64,000 nucleotides of DNA from Neonectria sp. B-13 (lineage: Eukaryota > Ascomycota > Sordariomycetes > Hypocreales > Nectriaceae). The notes under the pieces were generated by a model. That model was not told the DNA's origin and did not search any database. It was given only the letters and a program-made list of their open reading frames with translations. The stretch lies in NCBI GenBank assembly GCA_002682825.1, contig NOKP01000024.1, forward strand, positions 124,001-188,000, written 5' to 3'. Numbering within the stretch: the first letter of the stretch is position 1; every line of letters begins with the position of its first letter. The translations under genes and the position numbers were made by a program. This document shows, in pieces, positions 32,448-42,761 of the stretch.

Positions 32448-34445
32448 GACAATTTCCGAATTGTCTACGTCCATCCGAGGAGTCGCTCCTACAGCCTCGT
32501 TGTCAGTCTTGCGGTTGTTGAACTAAGCTGTTCTAGATTCAGTGCTGTTTCATACGCCTGGGGTCGCAACGAGCGGATACACCGCATCTACGCCGGGGAT
32601 TCCATTGTTGTCAAAACAACTGGACAAGACGGAGAGTCAAAAACCTCAGTAAACCCCGATCTGCCGCCTTCCGGCTACGTTATGATCACAGACAACTTGC
32701 GCAAGGTCCTCCTGTCTATCCGTCAGGAAGCCGTGTTCGTGCCCCTCTGGATCGACTCCCTCTGTATCAACCAAGACGATATTGCGGAGAAGACAAACCA
32801 GGTCAAGAATATGAAGATGTTCTATGCAGGTGCGTTCCAGACCATCATCTGCCTCACCGGCCTTGACGAAATGATGCCGCTGGCCTTTAAGTCTATCGAG
32901 GCACTGGCTGCCATGGAGGAATGGGAGACAGACGAGTTGCCTCGCCGTCTATCTGACGCAGTGCCTCTCTCAGCCGACGATGCCGGGCCCTCAGGCTACC
33001 TGGGGCGTTCTGAGGATGTCAGACATGATCCTTGGGAGGTTTTCATGGACTTCTTGGAGCTTCCATGGTTTCATCGCGTTTGGATCATTCAGGAAGTTAT
33101 CATCTCGGAACGTCCCGTCATTTCCACATCGCACGGTTTGATGCTGTGGGAAACCCTTGTCAGCGCATGCCGGGTGGTGTCGAGAAGCAAAATGCATGAC
33201 ATTGACGTCGGTCGCGTGCATGTCAACATCCCGCTGAAGCTGGAATCGCAGCGACAAAGCATGCGAAAAGTAATCAACGCTGAGAAACTTGCGCCAGTCC
33301 CCGAAGACTCGGATCTCTTCAAAGACCTTTACCTCAAAACCCACCTCGTCCAGCTTCAAACGCATTCCCGAGGCTGTCAGGCGACAGATCCGAGGGATCA
33401 CGTATTCGCGCTTTTGGGGATAGCCGAAGGACATGGTGGCTATGCACCCGAGGTCGACTACTCTCTGAGCCTAGCAGAGGTATATGTACGGGTTGCGTAC
33501 GCGTGGTATAAAACTTCACCGCGGCGGCCGTTGACATGGCTGATGTGCATCAATGGATCCTACGATGCTACAGACCTACCGTCATGGGTACCGGACTGGA
33601 GACGCCCTTGGAATGGGCAACCACTGCTTGCGAGTTTGGGTCAGGGAAACGGGATTTCAAGTGTTGAGGGAGCGAAGAGATGCAAGATCAGGTTCCCGGA
33701 GTTGACAACCCCTCTGAGCATGCCACTGCAGCTACAGATCCGAGGAATTCAAATCCTTCGGATCAAGGATGTTGAGCCGGTGAAAACAGAACTCTGGAAA
33801 ACAGGGCGACATGGAGAACTCATCAACTCCTTCCCAGAGCCGTATCCAACCACTTATATAACTTACCGCGACGCATTTTTCCGATCAGTCATGCTTGCAC
33901 ATCCTATATGTGCTGCAGAGGAAGGCATCCGTCGCCAGGAATCGTTCTGGTCATACCGTCGAGCCCGACGGGAGTGGCCTAGGCTACGACCCATGTTTGG
34001 TAGGGACGTTCGTCAGATGAAGGGCCCAATAATCCCTGTTTCGTTCATATTCCATGAGGGCGAAACTGAGCCTTCGCTTTACGTGAGCTCTAGTGTTGAG
34101 CGGAGCTCGAGGGAGCCGAGATATACCCAGGAGGGTCTTTACAGCAACACGTCCCCCTTCTACCGTCTGCGGCCTACCTTCCCACAGGACGAGTTTGTAC
34201 GGTCACGTACATGGTTCATCACAGAAGACGGGTTTATGGGTCTTGCCCCTGACATCTCAAAACCAGGAGACGTAATTGTGTACTTATTTGGAGGAGATTT
34301 TCCCTACGTGATGAGAAAGAAGCGGGAGGATAACGGCAAGACTGTTTGGGGCTTCGTGGGCGAGTGCTTCGTATTGGGATTGATGGGGGGCCATCTGGAT
34401 AACGGGTTGCCCGAGGACGAGGTTGAGGATTTCGTCATGGAATGA
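32448..34445 (+). CDS. HET-domain (heterokaryon incompatibility) protein, 5' end unresolved
   Basis: HET domains trigger cell death or growth arrest on fusion with a genetically different partner. The domain reads from about GDNFRIVYVHPRSRSYS (32448) through RFSAVSYAWGRNERIHRI, then LWIDSLCINQDDIAEKTNQV, MKMFYAGAFQTIICLTG and WFHRVWIIQEVI. These are the three conserved HET blocks. Later blocks DPRDHVFALLGIAE and LPSWVPDWRRPW are typical of the longer HET proteins, and the C-terminus includes the usual GD.V.LFGGDFPYVMRKK repeat-like module. The ATG at 32682 is inside the domain, so it is not the start. The frame is open from 32304 without an ATG; a phase-0 acceptor at 32372 (CACACAG) is one possibility. 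At least 665 residues are coded here. Confidence 0.87.
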   Translation, partial: DNFRIVYVHPRSRSYSLVVSLAVVELSCSRFSAVSYAWGRNERIHRIYAGDSIVVKTTGQDGESKTSVNPDLPPSGYVMITDNLRKVLLSIRQEAVFVPLWIDSLCINQDDIAEKTNQVKNMKMFYAGAFQTIICLTGLDEMMPLAFKSIEALAAMEEWETDELPRRLSDAVPLSADDAGPSGYLGRSEDVRHDPWEVFMDFLELPWFHRVWIIQEVIISERPVISTSHGLMLWETLVSACRVVSRSKMHDIDVGRVHVNIPLKLESQRQSMRKVINAEKLAPVPEDSDLFKDLYLKTHLVQLQTHSRGCQATDPRDHVFALLGIAEGHGGYAPEVDYSLSLAEVYVRVAYAWYKTSPRRPLTWLMCINGSYDATDLPSWVPDWRRPWNGQPLLASLGQGNGISSVEGAKRCKIRFPELTTPLSMPLQLQIRGIQILRIKDVEPVKTELWKTGRHGELINSFPEPYPTTYITYRDAFFRSVMLAHPICAAEEGIRRQESFWSYRRARREWPRLRPMFGRDVRQMKGPIIPVSFIFHEGETEPSLYVSSSVERSSREPRYTQEGLYSNTSPFYRLRPTFPQDEFVRSRTWFITEDGFMGLAPDISKPGDVIVYLFGGDFPYVMRKKREDNGKTVWGFVGECFVLGLMGGHLDNGLPEDEVEDFVME

Positions 34446-35699
34446 TAAAAGACAGGGTCACAAAAAGCCTGCTCTCGTTACTTTAAAACTATCGCGGCTC
34501 TGGGAAAGACATTCTGAGCTACTCATACCCAAGTGAGTCTGCTCGAGCCGCAAACGCAGTTTAATATTCAAGAAATGAGTACATCCCGAAAGAGGGTTGC
34601 GAACCCTTCTAGATACAGCCCATTCCTGCGTGTAATAAATGGCCATCTCTTTCGTTGACACGAGTTTTCGGATTTGACGTTCTTGTGGCACGAGGCAACA
34701 TCCTCCTCAGGGACCAAGTGCTCGGATGTTCATGCGCGAACTTCAGCACATGTGAGAAGAAGGTGTGCGACCAAAAATTGGCCTGGCACGAAGAAAGAAG
34801 GACTGGGTCGTGAGCGCATCAAGCATGGACCACTTTGGCCTGATGAAAATGCAAGAGGTTGTATCAGGCATCAACCGCTGGCCTGACACAGGTAGAAATG
34901 GACTGTGTCAGGTATCCACCAAATGTGACATCGTGATGAATGAATGCATCACACTGTCCCTTTTCTGCAGCTCACGAAGCTTGCCATCGGGCACAAATTG
35001 ATTCAGAATTTGCGACATGCTGATCCTGGATTGCATAATTCCTGAAATGAAAAAGACTCAGCCAAGTGCAGTTTGGCATGTGCTGACTCCAGCTTTTACA
35101 CCGTCCCGCAGAACAGAATCGAGTTGCTATTGATGACTGACATAATTGACGGGTAAAATCGTTCGCACATTGGCTTATGTGGGGAATTCTTCATATAGTC
35201 ACACCAAAACGGTTGAAGGACAGCTCAAGTTGAAGCCTGTTAAAAGTTTATGATGGTACAAACCGCTGCATGGGCTCAGATCAGAAACACCCCGGCAAGT
35301 TGAGGATTTAGCGTCGTTTTGAGGCATCACGCGCCTGGATCGCTTAGCGGTTCTCTTATCAACATCCCCGCACAAAGTCTCTCAATGTCTCGATGAGTTC
35401 AGTAACGGCTCCTGGGTCAAATCGGGAACAAAGAGAGATTGTAGGGGAAGGAAATGGCGGGGAGAGGAGGAGGGATATGGCAAAATGCCCTGACGACACC
35501 TTGTTTCGGAACTGAGATTAGTAAAACAAAGGAACCCCGGGTGACCGGGTCTCCTGACTTGGCGATCACTCCCGGCGATAATAGCCTCGTATCCCCGCAT
35601 CTACTAGACTGCTTCTTCCTTCTTATCGTCCATCATTCATCAGGAGAGGTGAGCGACATAGTCCTGTCTCCTCTGTACAGCGCACTACACCACATCATT
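34446..35699. other. Intergenic stretch, nothing recognised
   Basis: About 1.25 kb between the first HET gene and the mannosidase. Short frames of 60-80 codons on both strands lack support. It contains the promoter of the mannosidase gene. Confidence 0.45.
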
Positions 35700-37443
35700 A
35701 TGAGACTACTTACCCTCTTTGCGATCCCCTCGCTCGTCTACGCGGCGCCAAACATTGAGAGACGCGCCATCCCTCGTCCAGATCCTGCCAGGGCGGCTGA
35801 AATCAAGGATGCCTTCCAGACTTCGTGGCGGGGCTACTACGACCATGCATTCCCTCACGACAGTTTGCGTCCCATCAGCAATACATCTGCAGATGACAGG
35901 TTCGTCGTTCTGCACAAGAAGCCCGGCTGAAATGCATCCACTAATGCACCATGTCCAGGAATGGGTGGAGTGTAACGTCAATCGACTCTTTGACGACGGC
36001 CATTATTATGGGAGATGCAAAGATCGTGAACCAGATTCTCAAATACATCCCCGAGATAGACTTTACCACCACAAAGGAAGCCAATCAGGGCATCTCTGTG
36101 TTCGAAAGCACTATTCGATATCTCGGTGGCCTGGTTTCCAGTAAGCCAGACCTCATAACTTCATCATCCCCTCAGAACCCATCTAACTATCCAAGGTTAC
36201 GACCTCTTGAAGGGCCCCATGAAGAATCTAGCGTCCAAACCCAGTGAAGTTGATGCCCTCCTCAAACAAGCCCAAAGCCTTGCCGACAGCCTCAGCATTG
36301 CATTCAACACATCCAGTGGCGTTCCTGATGGAGTAGTGTACTTGAACCCGGAGCCTCGCATCAGCGGTGCCGATCGCAACTCAATCGCGGGCTTCGGCAC
36401 TCTGGTACTAGAGTGGACGCGCCTGAGTGACTTGACGGGGAACATTACGTATGCGGCCCTCGCACAGAAAGGCCAGGCCTATCTCCTTGATCCCTCCGGA
36501 ATCCCAGAGCCTTTCCCCGGACTCGTGGGACACCAGGTCGGCACCGAAGACGGCAAGTTTCTAGACAGCAACGGAGGCTGGGGTGGTGGAACCGACAGCT
36601 TCTACGAGTACCTGATCAAGATGTATCTGTACGACCCGGAGGCGTTCGCCGAGTACAGAGACCGTTGGGTGCTTGCCGCAGACTCAACCATGGAGTTTCT
36701 CGCGTCGCACCCGACCACGCGCAAGGACTTGACATTCCTTTCGGGGTATTCTGGCAATAGGACATACCCTAGTTCGGGGCATTGTAAGTACTCTTCGGAA
36801 ACCTCCGTCATATCTGCACAACTAATACAATGATCCAGTGGCTAGCTTCGCGGGTGGCAACTTTATCCTCGGTGGTATCCTTCTCAAGGAAGAAAAGTAT
36901 ATCAAGTTTGGCCTTGAGCTGTCCGAGTCATACTACCAGACATACCATCAAACTGCCAGCGGCGTTGGCCCAGAGGGCTTCCGTTGGGTCGCCAGCGAAA
37001 AGGCGCCGACGCAGAATAGTATCAACGGACCTCCCCCGGAGACGCAGTCTGACTTCTACGACAAGGCTGGTTTCTGGGCCACATCTACAGGATACGTCCT
37101 CCGCCCCGAGACAATTGAGAGCTTGTACTACGCATACCGCGCCACGGGCGACCGCAAGTACCAGGACATGGCCTGGGAAGGCTTCGAGCACATCAGCAAA
37201 GTCTGTCGCGTCGGCAGCGGTTTCTCGGGGATTCGGGATGTTACTAAGACTCACGGCGGAAGCTATAACAATTTCATGACGAGCTTTTGGCTGGCTGAGA
37301 CGCTCAAGTACCTGTATCTCATATTCGCACCCGAGTCGGAGGTTCAGCTCCAGGCCAACGGGGTGAATGGTTTTGTATATAACACTGAGGCGCATCCGGT
37401 CAGAGTGCGTGAAAGACTTGCGAGAGTTGGTGTACAGGGATGA
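35700..37443 (+). CDS. Secreted GH47 alpha-1,2-mannosidase
   Basis: Class I alpha-mannosidase that trims alpha-1,2-linked mannose from N-glycans, calcium dependent. Four exons: 35700-35899, 35959-36140, 36196-36783 and 36839-37443, giving 524 residues. The signal peptide is MRLLTLFAIPSLVYAAP. Family blocks include AFQTSWRGYYDHAFPHDSLRP, NGWSVTSIDSLTTAIIMGD (restored across intron 1) and ISVFESTIRYLGGLVSSYDL (restored across intron 2). SIAGFGTLVLEWTRLSDLTG, GGWGGGTDSFYEYLIKMYLY and, across intron 3, GHLASFAGGNFILGG follow, then LRPETIESLYYAYRATGDRKYQ near the C-terminus. All splice joins restore conserved motifs, so the model is strong. The signal peptide without an obvious membrane anchor favours the secreted fungal group over the Golgi/ER one. 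The C-terminus normally ends with the calcium Thr (here YNTEAHP). Confidence 0.95.
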
Positions 37444-37584
37444 GGTAACAACTGTAGATATGAGTTGGAGTTGATGGACTATAGTTCTCATTTCAATTTG
37501 ACACATTATCATATGCTCGTGCACTCTCCTCAGTTGTAGTATTTTGTTTAAAGTCGAGTTGCCACATTCTTGCGATTTCCAGTC

Positions 37585-38850
37585 TCAGTAAAACGGCCAA
37601 AATGCCCAAAATGGCCATTTCAAATACCAAACTACCAGTACTAGTGCGAACGCAAACATCAGGAACTTAAGGAGGAATTCGAGTTTGGTGCATGTCTGAT
37701 GTTCTGTCTCCCACATGCCCTCTGCCTCGCTGTTTTCTTCATCAAACCCTCCCAGACTTTCCAGATCATGCTCAAAATCCAAAACCCGAGAAACATCACT
37801 GTATGAATCAAGGCCCAGGTAATCAATGTCCCTAGTTTGACGCAAAAGCCTCCGCCTCTTTGACCTTGACTCTACCCCGAGTCCTAGGAAAAGCTCCGTA
37901 GAATCAGGCGTGATGGCTTCAACTTGCGATCCTCCCCAGAGATGAGTCAGCATCAAGTGGGCTAGCGTGAGGATAAGTACATGGTCTTCGGCGATGGTAT
38001 AATCGGGGAAGAATCGGCTTAGAAGGCTTCGCTCCTCGGTTGTAACCAGTCCCATGAGTGCGAAGATTCTGTCTCTAGGATCCTTGCACTTTGATTTGTG
38101 ATGGCTGATCAGAAGATCGCGGAGTGGTAGTAGCTGATCTGGATGTTTGTCGGGTGTTCGTCCCATGACCAGAGGCAAAGCCTTGTATGATCTTTCCGCA
38201 CCTCGTCTGGAAAAGAGTTGATGAGTGTCTCCGAACTGGTCGACACCCGCTTCGTGGCAGAGCATATCCTGGAAATCGGACCAGTTTATCCCGAAGTTGC
38301 TGCAGTACAGCATCACGTCTTTCCCCAGTAAGAATTCTTGGATGACCCAGAAGCGAGACCAGTATGGTCGATTTGCGACGTCGCTAAGCACGTCGCTCCA
38401 TTCGAATCCACCATATTCCACGGTTTCGGCGGGTATCATGGACTGCAAGTCCTCAGGTACGAATACCAGCCCCAACCAAACAGAAACGAGAGTAGCGTTC
38501 TTGTAGGTGACGTCCATAAGACTAACTTGGGCATTGCGTTCCGCGTTGTCAGATTGGTTAATGCATATCGCATCTACCCACAAGCAAGCATGTGTTGATT
38601 GCTGTGCGTTGCGGCCTAGATAATATAGGCATGACCAAAGATTGGGCCGGACACGAAAAGGCTGGCCGTCCAAATAGATCGTTTCAGACGGTGCATCGTC
38701 GCCCCAGGTGTACGAGACGGCTGTGTATTCGGGGGCGGATTCTCTCGGGGAAACCGAAACACGGAAGCTGAGGTGACTGTTATTCATAGCAACTGGTCGG
38801 AGCAGTCGCAGCTCATCTCTCCGTAGGCTTCGCCCATACTCAAAACTCAT
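37585..38850 (-). CDS. HET-domain protein with C-terminal membrane segment
   Basis: Single-exon 421-residue protein. The HET domain fills residues 1-170: LRLLRPVAMNNSHLSFRV, YTAVSYTWGDDAPSETIYL, ACLWVDAICINQSDNAERN and YWSRFWVIQEFLLG. KCKDPRDRIFALMGLVTTEE follows as in many HET proteins. The protein is short compared with typical 600-900-residue members and ends with an unusual aromatic hydrophobic run at residues 393-421 (FLLKFLMFAFALVLVVWYL plus WPFWAFWPFY), predicted to insert in a membrane. It therefore looks like a tail-anchored HET effector. It converges on the mannosidase gene, with 141 bp between stops. Confidence 0.9.
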   Translation of the reverse strand: MSFEYGRSLRRDELRLLRPVAMNNSHLSFRVSVSPRESAPEYTAVSYTWGDDAPSETIYLDGQPFRVRPNLWSCLYYLGRNAQQSTHACLWVDAICINQSDNAERNAQVSLMDVTYKNATLVSVWLGLVFVPEDLQSMIPAETVEYGGFEWSDVLSDVANRPYWSRFWVIQEFLLGKDVMLYCSNFGINWSDFQDMLCHEAGVDQFGDTHQLFSRRGAERSYKALPLVMGRTPDKHPDQLLPLRDLLISHHKSKCKDPRDRIFALMGLVTTEERSLLSRFFPDYTIAEDHVLILTLAHLMLTHLWGGSQVEAITPDSTELFLGLGVESRSKRRRLLRQTRDIDYLGLDSYSDVSRVLDFEHDLESLGGFDEENSEAEGMWETEHQTCTKLEFLLKFLMFAFALVLVVWYLKWPFWAFWPFY

Positions 38851-39524
38851 GATCTGAAAGTGCGTGTGAATTATCCTCGCTTGAACAATGATAATTTGGC
38901 GTTAGAGTTTCTCATGTATTTAGGGACGTGGAAAAGACTAAAGGAAGATGAGAAAGCAAAGGTGTGTTAGGTTGCAATGCAGTCCCTCCATCGTTGGGCA
39001 CCGTCGGGCTCCCTACGTAGCATTGTGCTTCTGCCTATGCAAGGCTGAGATATTGTCGGTACGTCGCCCAACTCTTACGACGCAGGTAAAACGTTCAGAT
39101 CAACCTTGTGGAAACTTGTTTGCTTGCCGTGCGGGATAAAAACAGGGATTAATGCTAAGGAGGCCGTCGAGGAATGCTCAAGCTGTATTTAATGCACTGC
39201 AAGCATGAAAGCCGATTATTGCGATGCCGAAGAAGCAATTCTACTAGTATCCTAAGACAAAAACAAGAGAGATCTTGGTCAGCGTGAGTAGCTGTGTAAG
39301 CTAGATATTAAATAGATTGATACACTGGGTATACCCTGCTCCTCCAACCACCAGAATGGGTCCCTGGAACTATCATCGCCATTACAACATCCCCCTCGCA
39401 GGTGCAAAAGGCCACTTCTCTAAATGTATCTATCCCCGTCTACTGAGCAGAGTCCTGCTCCTCCAAGGGTAGCCTCTATCTCTTCAGCTACTCCCGCCCA
39501 GATATCCCCTATTAGGAGGTCTGC
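38851..39524. other. Intergenic stretch with a 13-bp direct repeat
   Basis: About 670 bp upstream of the HET gene and downstream of the large membrane protein. CCTGCTCCTCCAA occurs twice, at 39335-39347 and 39454-39466. No coding or element ends recognised. Confidence 0.4.
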
Positions 39525-42500
39525 CTAGTAGGCAAACGTTATATGCGTATTCTCTTTCCCCGAGATACACTTCAAAGTCCCATTGGAAGAGTAAACAATG
39601 GCGGCACTCTTAACAACCATAGGCCAGCCGTCTTTTTTGAAGAAACCATTACTGAGAAAGACCGATTCCTTCCTCGAATACTTATCATAGAGCTGGTCGT
39701 ACACCTCCTTGTCGTCGACTTGCTGAAGTCCCCATATGACCGCGTGGATCTGTATGGCAGTTGAGACTGAAGAAGAGTGGTTCAAGACGTCGAACGCTTC
39801 CTTCTCCGACTCTGTGTCTCTACGATCGACCGTGAGTGTATATTTACGGTTGCTATCTTGTGGGACCACGAAGCCGCGAATTGCGCCGTCGTTGAAGCGG
39901 TAGATGACACTGACTGACTTGCGGACGAACATCCACGGATCAGTAATTGGAAGCTCATGCTCATTGGTGTGAATCACGATGTCCTCGTCATGGCAGAAGT
40001 GCCACTTTGCTAGGATGGTAATGTCTCGCCCACCGTAATGAGCTGCCAAAATTTCGGGCTGAGTCCTCAAGTGCAGCGATGAGGGCATCTGATAAGCCCT
40101 CTGGATGACGCCGTGTTTGGCGAATTGTTGCGCGACCCGTTCGAAAGTGACTCCGTGATCTTCCTCGGATAGTTCAAAGTAGTTGCAGACCCATCGCAAG
40201 AGAGTCTCTGCTCTATTCCATTCCAGGTTCCGGCGATAGCTGTCGGCTGTCTCGGTGACCAAGGCCAGTAGTTCCTTGGGGCTTGGAGAAGGTAGAATCC
40301 CTTTCAACCCCGGTATGATGCAAAGTAGAGCTTCAGAATACGACCCCAAGCCGCTCTGCGCAAACTCGTTGGCAAGAATCTCAACCGTCTGGTTCTCCAG
40401 CCGTCCCGTGCCAGCAATCTCGACGACAGTCGCCTTGCCCAAAGTCAAGTGGCTTCCAAGCGACATGAGAAGTGTCGTGAACAGTTCTTGGGCGCATACG
40501 TCAAGAAGCGAAGCTTGGAGCGGATGAAGCTTGATAGACTGGACTCGCAGCTTGCAGCTTGACTGGGGTTCCCTATGATCTTGATGAACCGATGTCCACC
40601 CGCAAAACCGGCGCAGAGGTGAGTCAAGATGGTGATAACTGCCAGTCAAGTTCTCCCAGTGGGGTCCGTCGAAGTCGTCATCGGGTACAGACCTCCAGAG
40701 AGAAGTAAAGCTGTAGGGTTCCTGGGCGTCGATCATGATGGCTTCGTCTTGGAACTTCACTGCATTGGGCCCCAGCCAGAGATTCATTTCTCCTTGGGCT
40801 CTGCTAGCCTTCTCAGTCCAACCGCAATCATCGGGGCTTGCAGAAACCATTCTCTCCATAAAAACATGCTTGGACGCGTTTTGAGATGCATTAGAATCGT
40901 TGCGGAGAATGGGGTCAGAAGTCAAAGTCCATAACCAAAGACTCAATATCGCCTCTATTTTTGCAGAATCCATAATCCACCCCTTCTGAGATGACGGAGA
41001 GAATTGTTTGAGTAAAACTTCGACGAACTGATTCGAATAGGTGTTTGAGGCAAAGTCGTGAGAGGCAGCTTTGATTCGAAGCTTGATCTCTATCGGTCGC
41101 GATTTCAGAGCCACCTTTTCCGCAATTCGGCAAAGGGCCGTCGAGATTTGGTTGGCCTTGATGCGTACTTTGACATGGTCGTCTTTCCACACCTGGTATT
41201 CCGAAGAGGGGAGATGTTCCAGCGAGGTATGGCCTGTCAGATGTGCAAGTCGCTTTCGAATCTGAAGCAAGTTTTGGATGTCGTCTGCTCTGGGCACCTT
41301 GATAGGACCAGACACGAACGATACCGGACCTTTTGAGTCGGACGATTTTAACTCATCGGAGCCTGACGGCGTTGGAACACTTGTACTAGGTGGCATCGAA
41401 GCCCCATTACTGTCTGATTCAGTGTCCTGTGAAGAGGTTCTGGAAATGTGGGTTGATCCTTGTGCGTCGGCAAACTGCCCGGTGACATGCCATTTGCACT
41501 TCAGCCGCGCTATCTCGAGAGACAACCAGTCCAACTCGTGGCCGGATACAAGATCCGGGATATTTCCCAACCGGTTGGACTTCTTGCTGAGCCGCTGCAT
41601 GCGCAGGAATCCGCGCAAGGAGCTCATAACAACTGTCGCTCCGAGTTGAGCCAGAGCAATCCAGGACCTCATTCCTCGCAGGCCGATGAAGTGGGCAATA
41701 TAGCCAAGTGATACCGCTGAGATGGCCAGTATGGTATTGATCTCGAACAGCCTTTCGTTGAAATGTTTTCGGGACGACATCCAAAGTGCATAAGGAGCGT
41801 GTTCCGTATCCTCAGCGTATCCGTAGGGGTCGAAACTTTGATCACCGATGACTTGAGGGCCTGGTTGGAGCCAGAAGAGCCGTGGACGTTCTGATGCAGG
41901 CTTCTCGCCACGTCGGCGGAAGCGAACTTCACGCGTGGCTTGGCCGATGAGATATGCGCAAGCCCACATGCCAGTACACATCAACAGTGTTCCTAAAATG
42001 AACATGACTGGCGCATAGTTTTTGGACGCAGGCGCTCCTCCGGCGCTGAGATTCCAGTCGAGAATCCAAACGCCCACGCCAGCTAGGACGATAACACCGG
42101 CTTGGAGAATGACGCCGGTGATAGCGACGGCAACATGTACCCAGTTCGGCCGCTTGATTATGCCGACGTTGAGCGAGATGTTCGCATTTGGTGCAAAGTC
42201 CTCTGCCAAGGTTGCATGCTTGCTAGGACGCCCGAAGACTGAGCCTTTGATTCGTTCCCAGTCGTCGGATGCCTTCATTCCCTCAAAGTACTTGCGAGAC
42301 AGGCGTAATTCTTTATCATCGCGGTTCCCAGAGACGCTTGGCGCTTTCGAGCGATCATAGACAAGTTCGAGGACGCTCGGCCTGCCGAGAACCCGTGCGA
42401 TTCCACCTCGGTTGAATAATTCACAGACATCTCGGCTCGTAGAGGTGCAAAGCTCGGCCTCTACGACTCCCTCGCCTTCCTGAGATCTCCCGACGAAGGC

Positions 42501-42761
42501 ACGGAGAGACGAGTGGCCGCAAACGCGAATGGTCGACACTACGGCAGTGAGAATGCCAATCGGCGCCATGGCGAAGATGAAGTAGTCAAGGAATGAAGTG
42601 CTTTCGCTGAGGAACTGTTTCGTTATGGCATCGCCACAGAGGGCGAGGAGTGGACCGAGATCTGTGGCGAGATTGTTGGAGAAGTCGTCCAAGCCGTTAC
42701 TAGCAACGACTCCGACGGCGCTTGCAATGATCAAGACGAGAAAGAAACGTGATTTGGCCAT
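39525..42761 (-). CDS. Large multi-pass membrane protein, uncharacterised fungal family
   Basis: Single-exon gene, 1,078 residues from the ATG at 42761 (a further upstream in-frame GTG is ignored). The N-terminus has a signal-anchor-like helix (FFLVLIIASAVGVVAS), then GLDDFSNNLATDLGPLLALC. Further membrane segments lie near residues 60-90 (FIFAMAPIGILTAVVSTI), 215-245 (VAVAITGVILQAGVIVLAGV), 255-280 and 345-390. RAFVGRSQEGEGVVEAELCT between segments is a conserved-looking cytosolic loop. Residues 420 to the end are soluble, with no enzyme motif recognised. I associate this layout with a widespread fungal family of unknown function, sometimes found near HET/NLR genes; that is recollection, not computed. 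It neighbours two HET genes here. Confidence 0.82.
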   Translation of the reverse strand: MAKSRFFLVLIIASAVGVVASNGLDDFSNNLATDLGPLLALCGDAITKQFLSESTSFLDYFIFAMAPIGILTAVVSTIRVCGHSSLRAFVGRSQEGEGVVEAELCTSTSRDVCELFNRGGIARVLGRPSVLELVYDRSKAPSVSGNRDDKELRLSRKYFEGMKASDDWERIKGSVFGRPSKHATLAEDFAPNANISLNVGIIKRPNWVHVAVAITGVILQAGVIVLAGVGVWILDWNLSAGGAPASKNYAPVMFILGTLLMCTGMWACAYLIGQATREVRFRRRGEKPASERPRLFWLQPGPQVIGDQSFDPYGYAEDTEHAPYALWMSSRKHFNERLFEINTILAISAVSLGYIAHFIGLRGMRSWIALAQLGATVVMSSLRGFLRMQRLSKKSNRLGNIPDLVSGHELDWLSLEIARLKCKWHVTGQFADAQGSTHISRTSSQDTESDSNGASMPPSTSVPTPSGSDELKSSDSKGPVSFVSGPIKVPRADDIQNLLQIRKRLAHLTGHTSLEHLPSSEYQVWKDDHVKVRIKANQISTALCRIAEKVALKSRPIEIKLRIKAASHDFASNTYSNQFVEVLLKQFSPSSQKGWIMDSAKIEAILSLWLWTLTSDPILRNDSNASQNASKHVFMERMVSASPDDCGWTEKASRAQGEMNLWLGPNAVKFQDEAIMIDAQEPYSFTSLWRSVPDDDFDGPHWENLTGSYHHLDSPLRRFCGWTSVHQDHREPQSSCKLRVQSIKLHPLQASLLDVCAQELFTTLLMSLGSHLTLGKATVVEIAGTGRLENQTVEILANEFAQSGLGSYSEALLCIIPGLKGILPSPSPKELLALVTETADSYRRNLEWNRAETLLRWVCNYFELSEEDHGVTFERVAQQFAKHGVIQRAYQMPSSLHLRTQPEILAAHYGGRDITILAKWHFCHDEDIVIHTNEHELPITDPWMFVRKSVSVIYRFNDGAIRGFVVPQDSNRKYTLTVDRRDTESEKEAFDVLNHSSSVSTAIQIHAVIWGLQQVDDKEVYDQLYDKYSRKESVFLSNGFFKKDGWPMVVKSAAIVYSSNGTLKCISGKENTHITFAY

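Noticed and set aside
39335..39466. 13-bp direct repeat CCTGCTCCTCCAA, copies 119 bp apart, as transposon ends
   Set aside because: No inverted ends, target duplication or coding between; may be chance.
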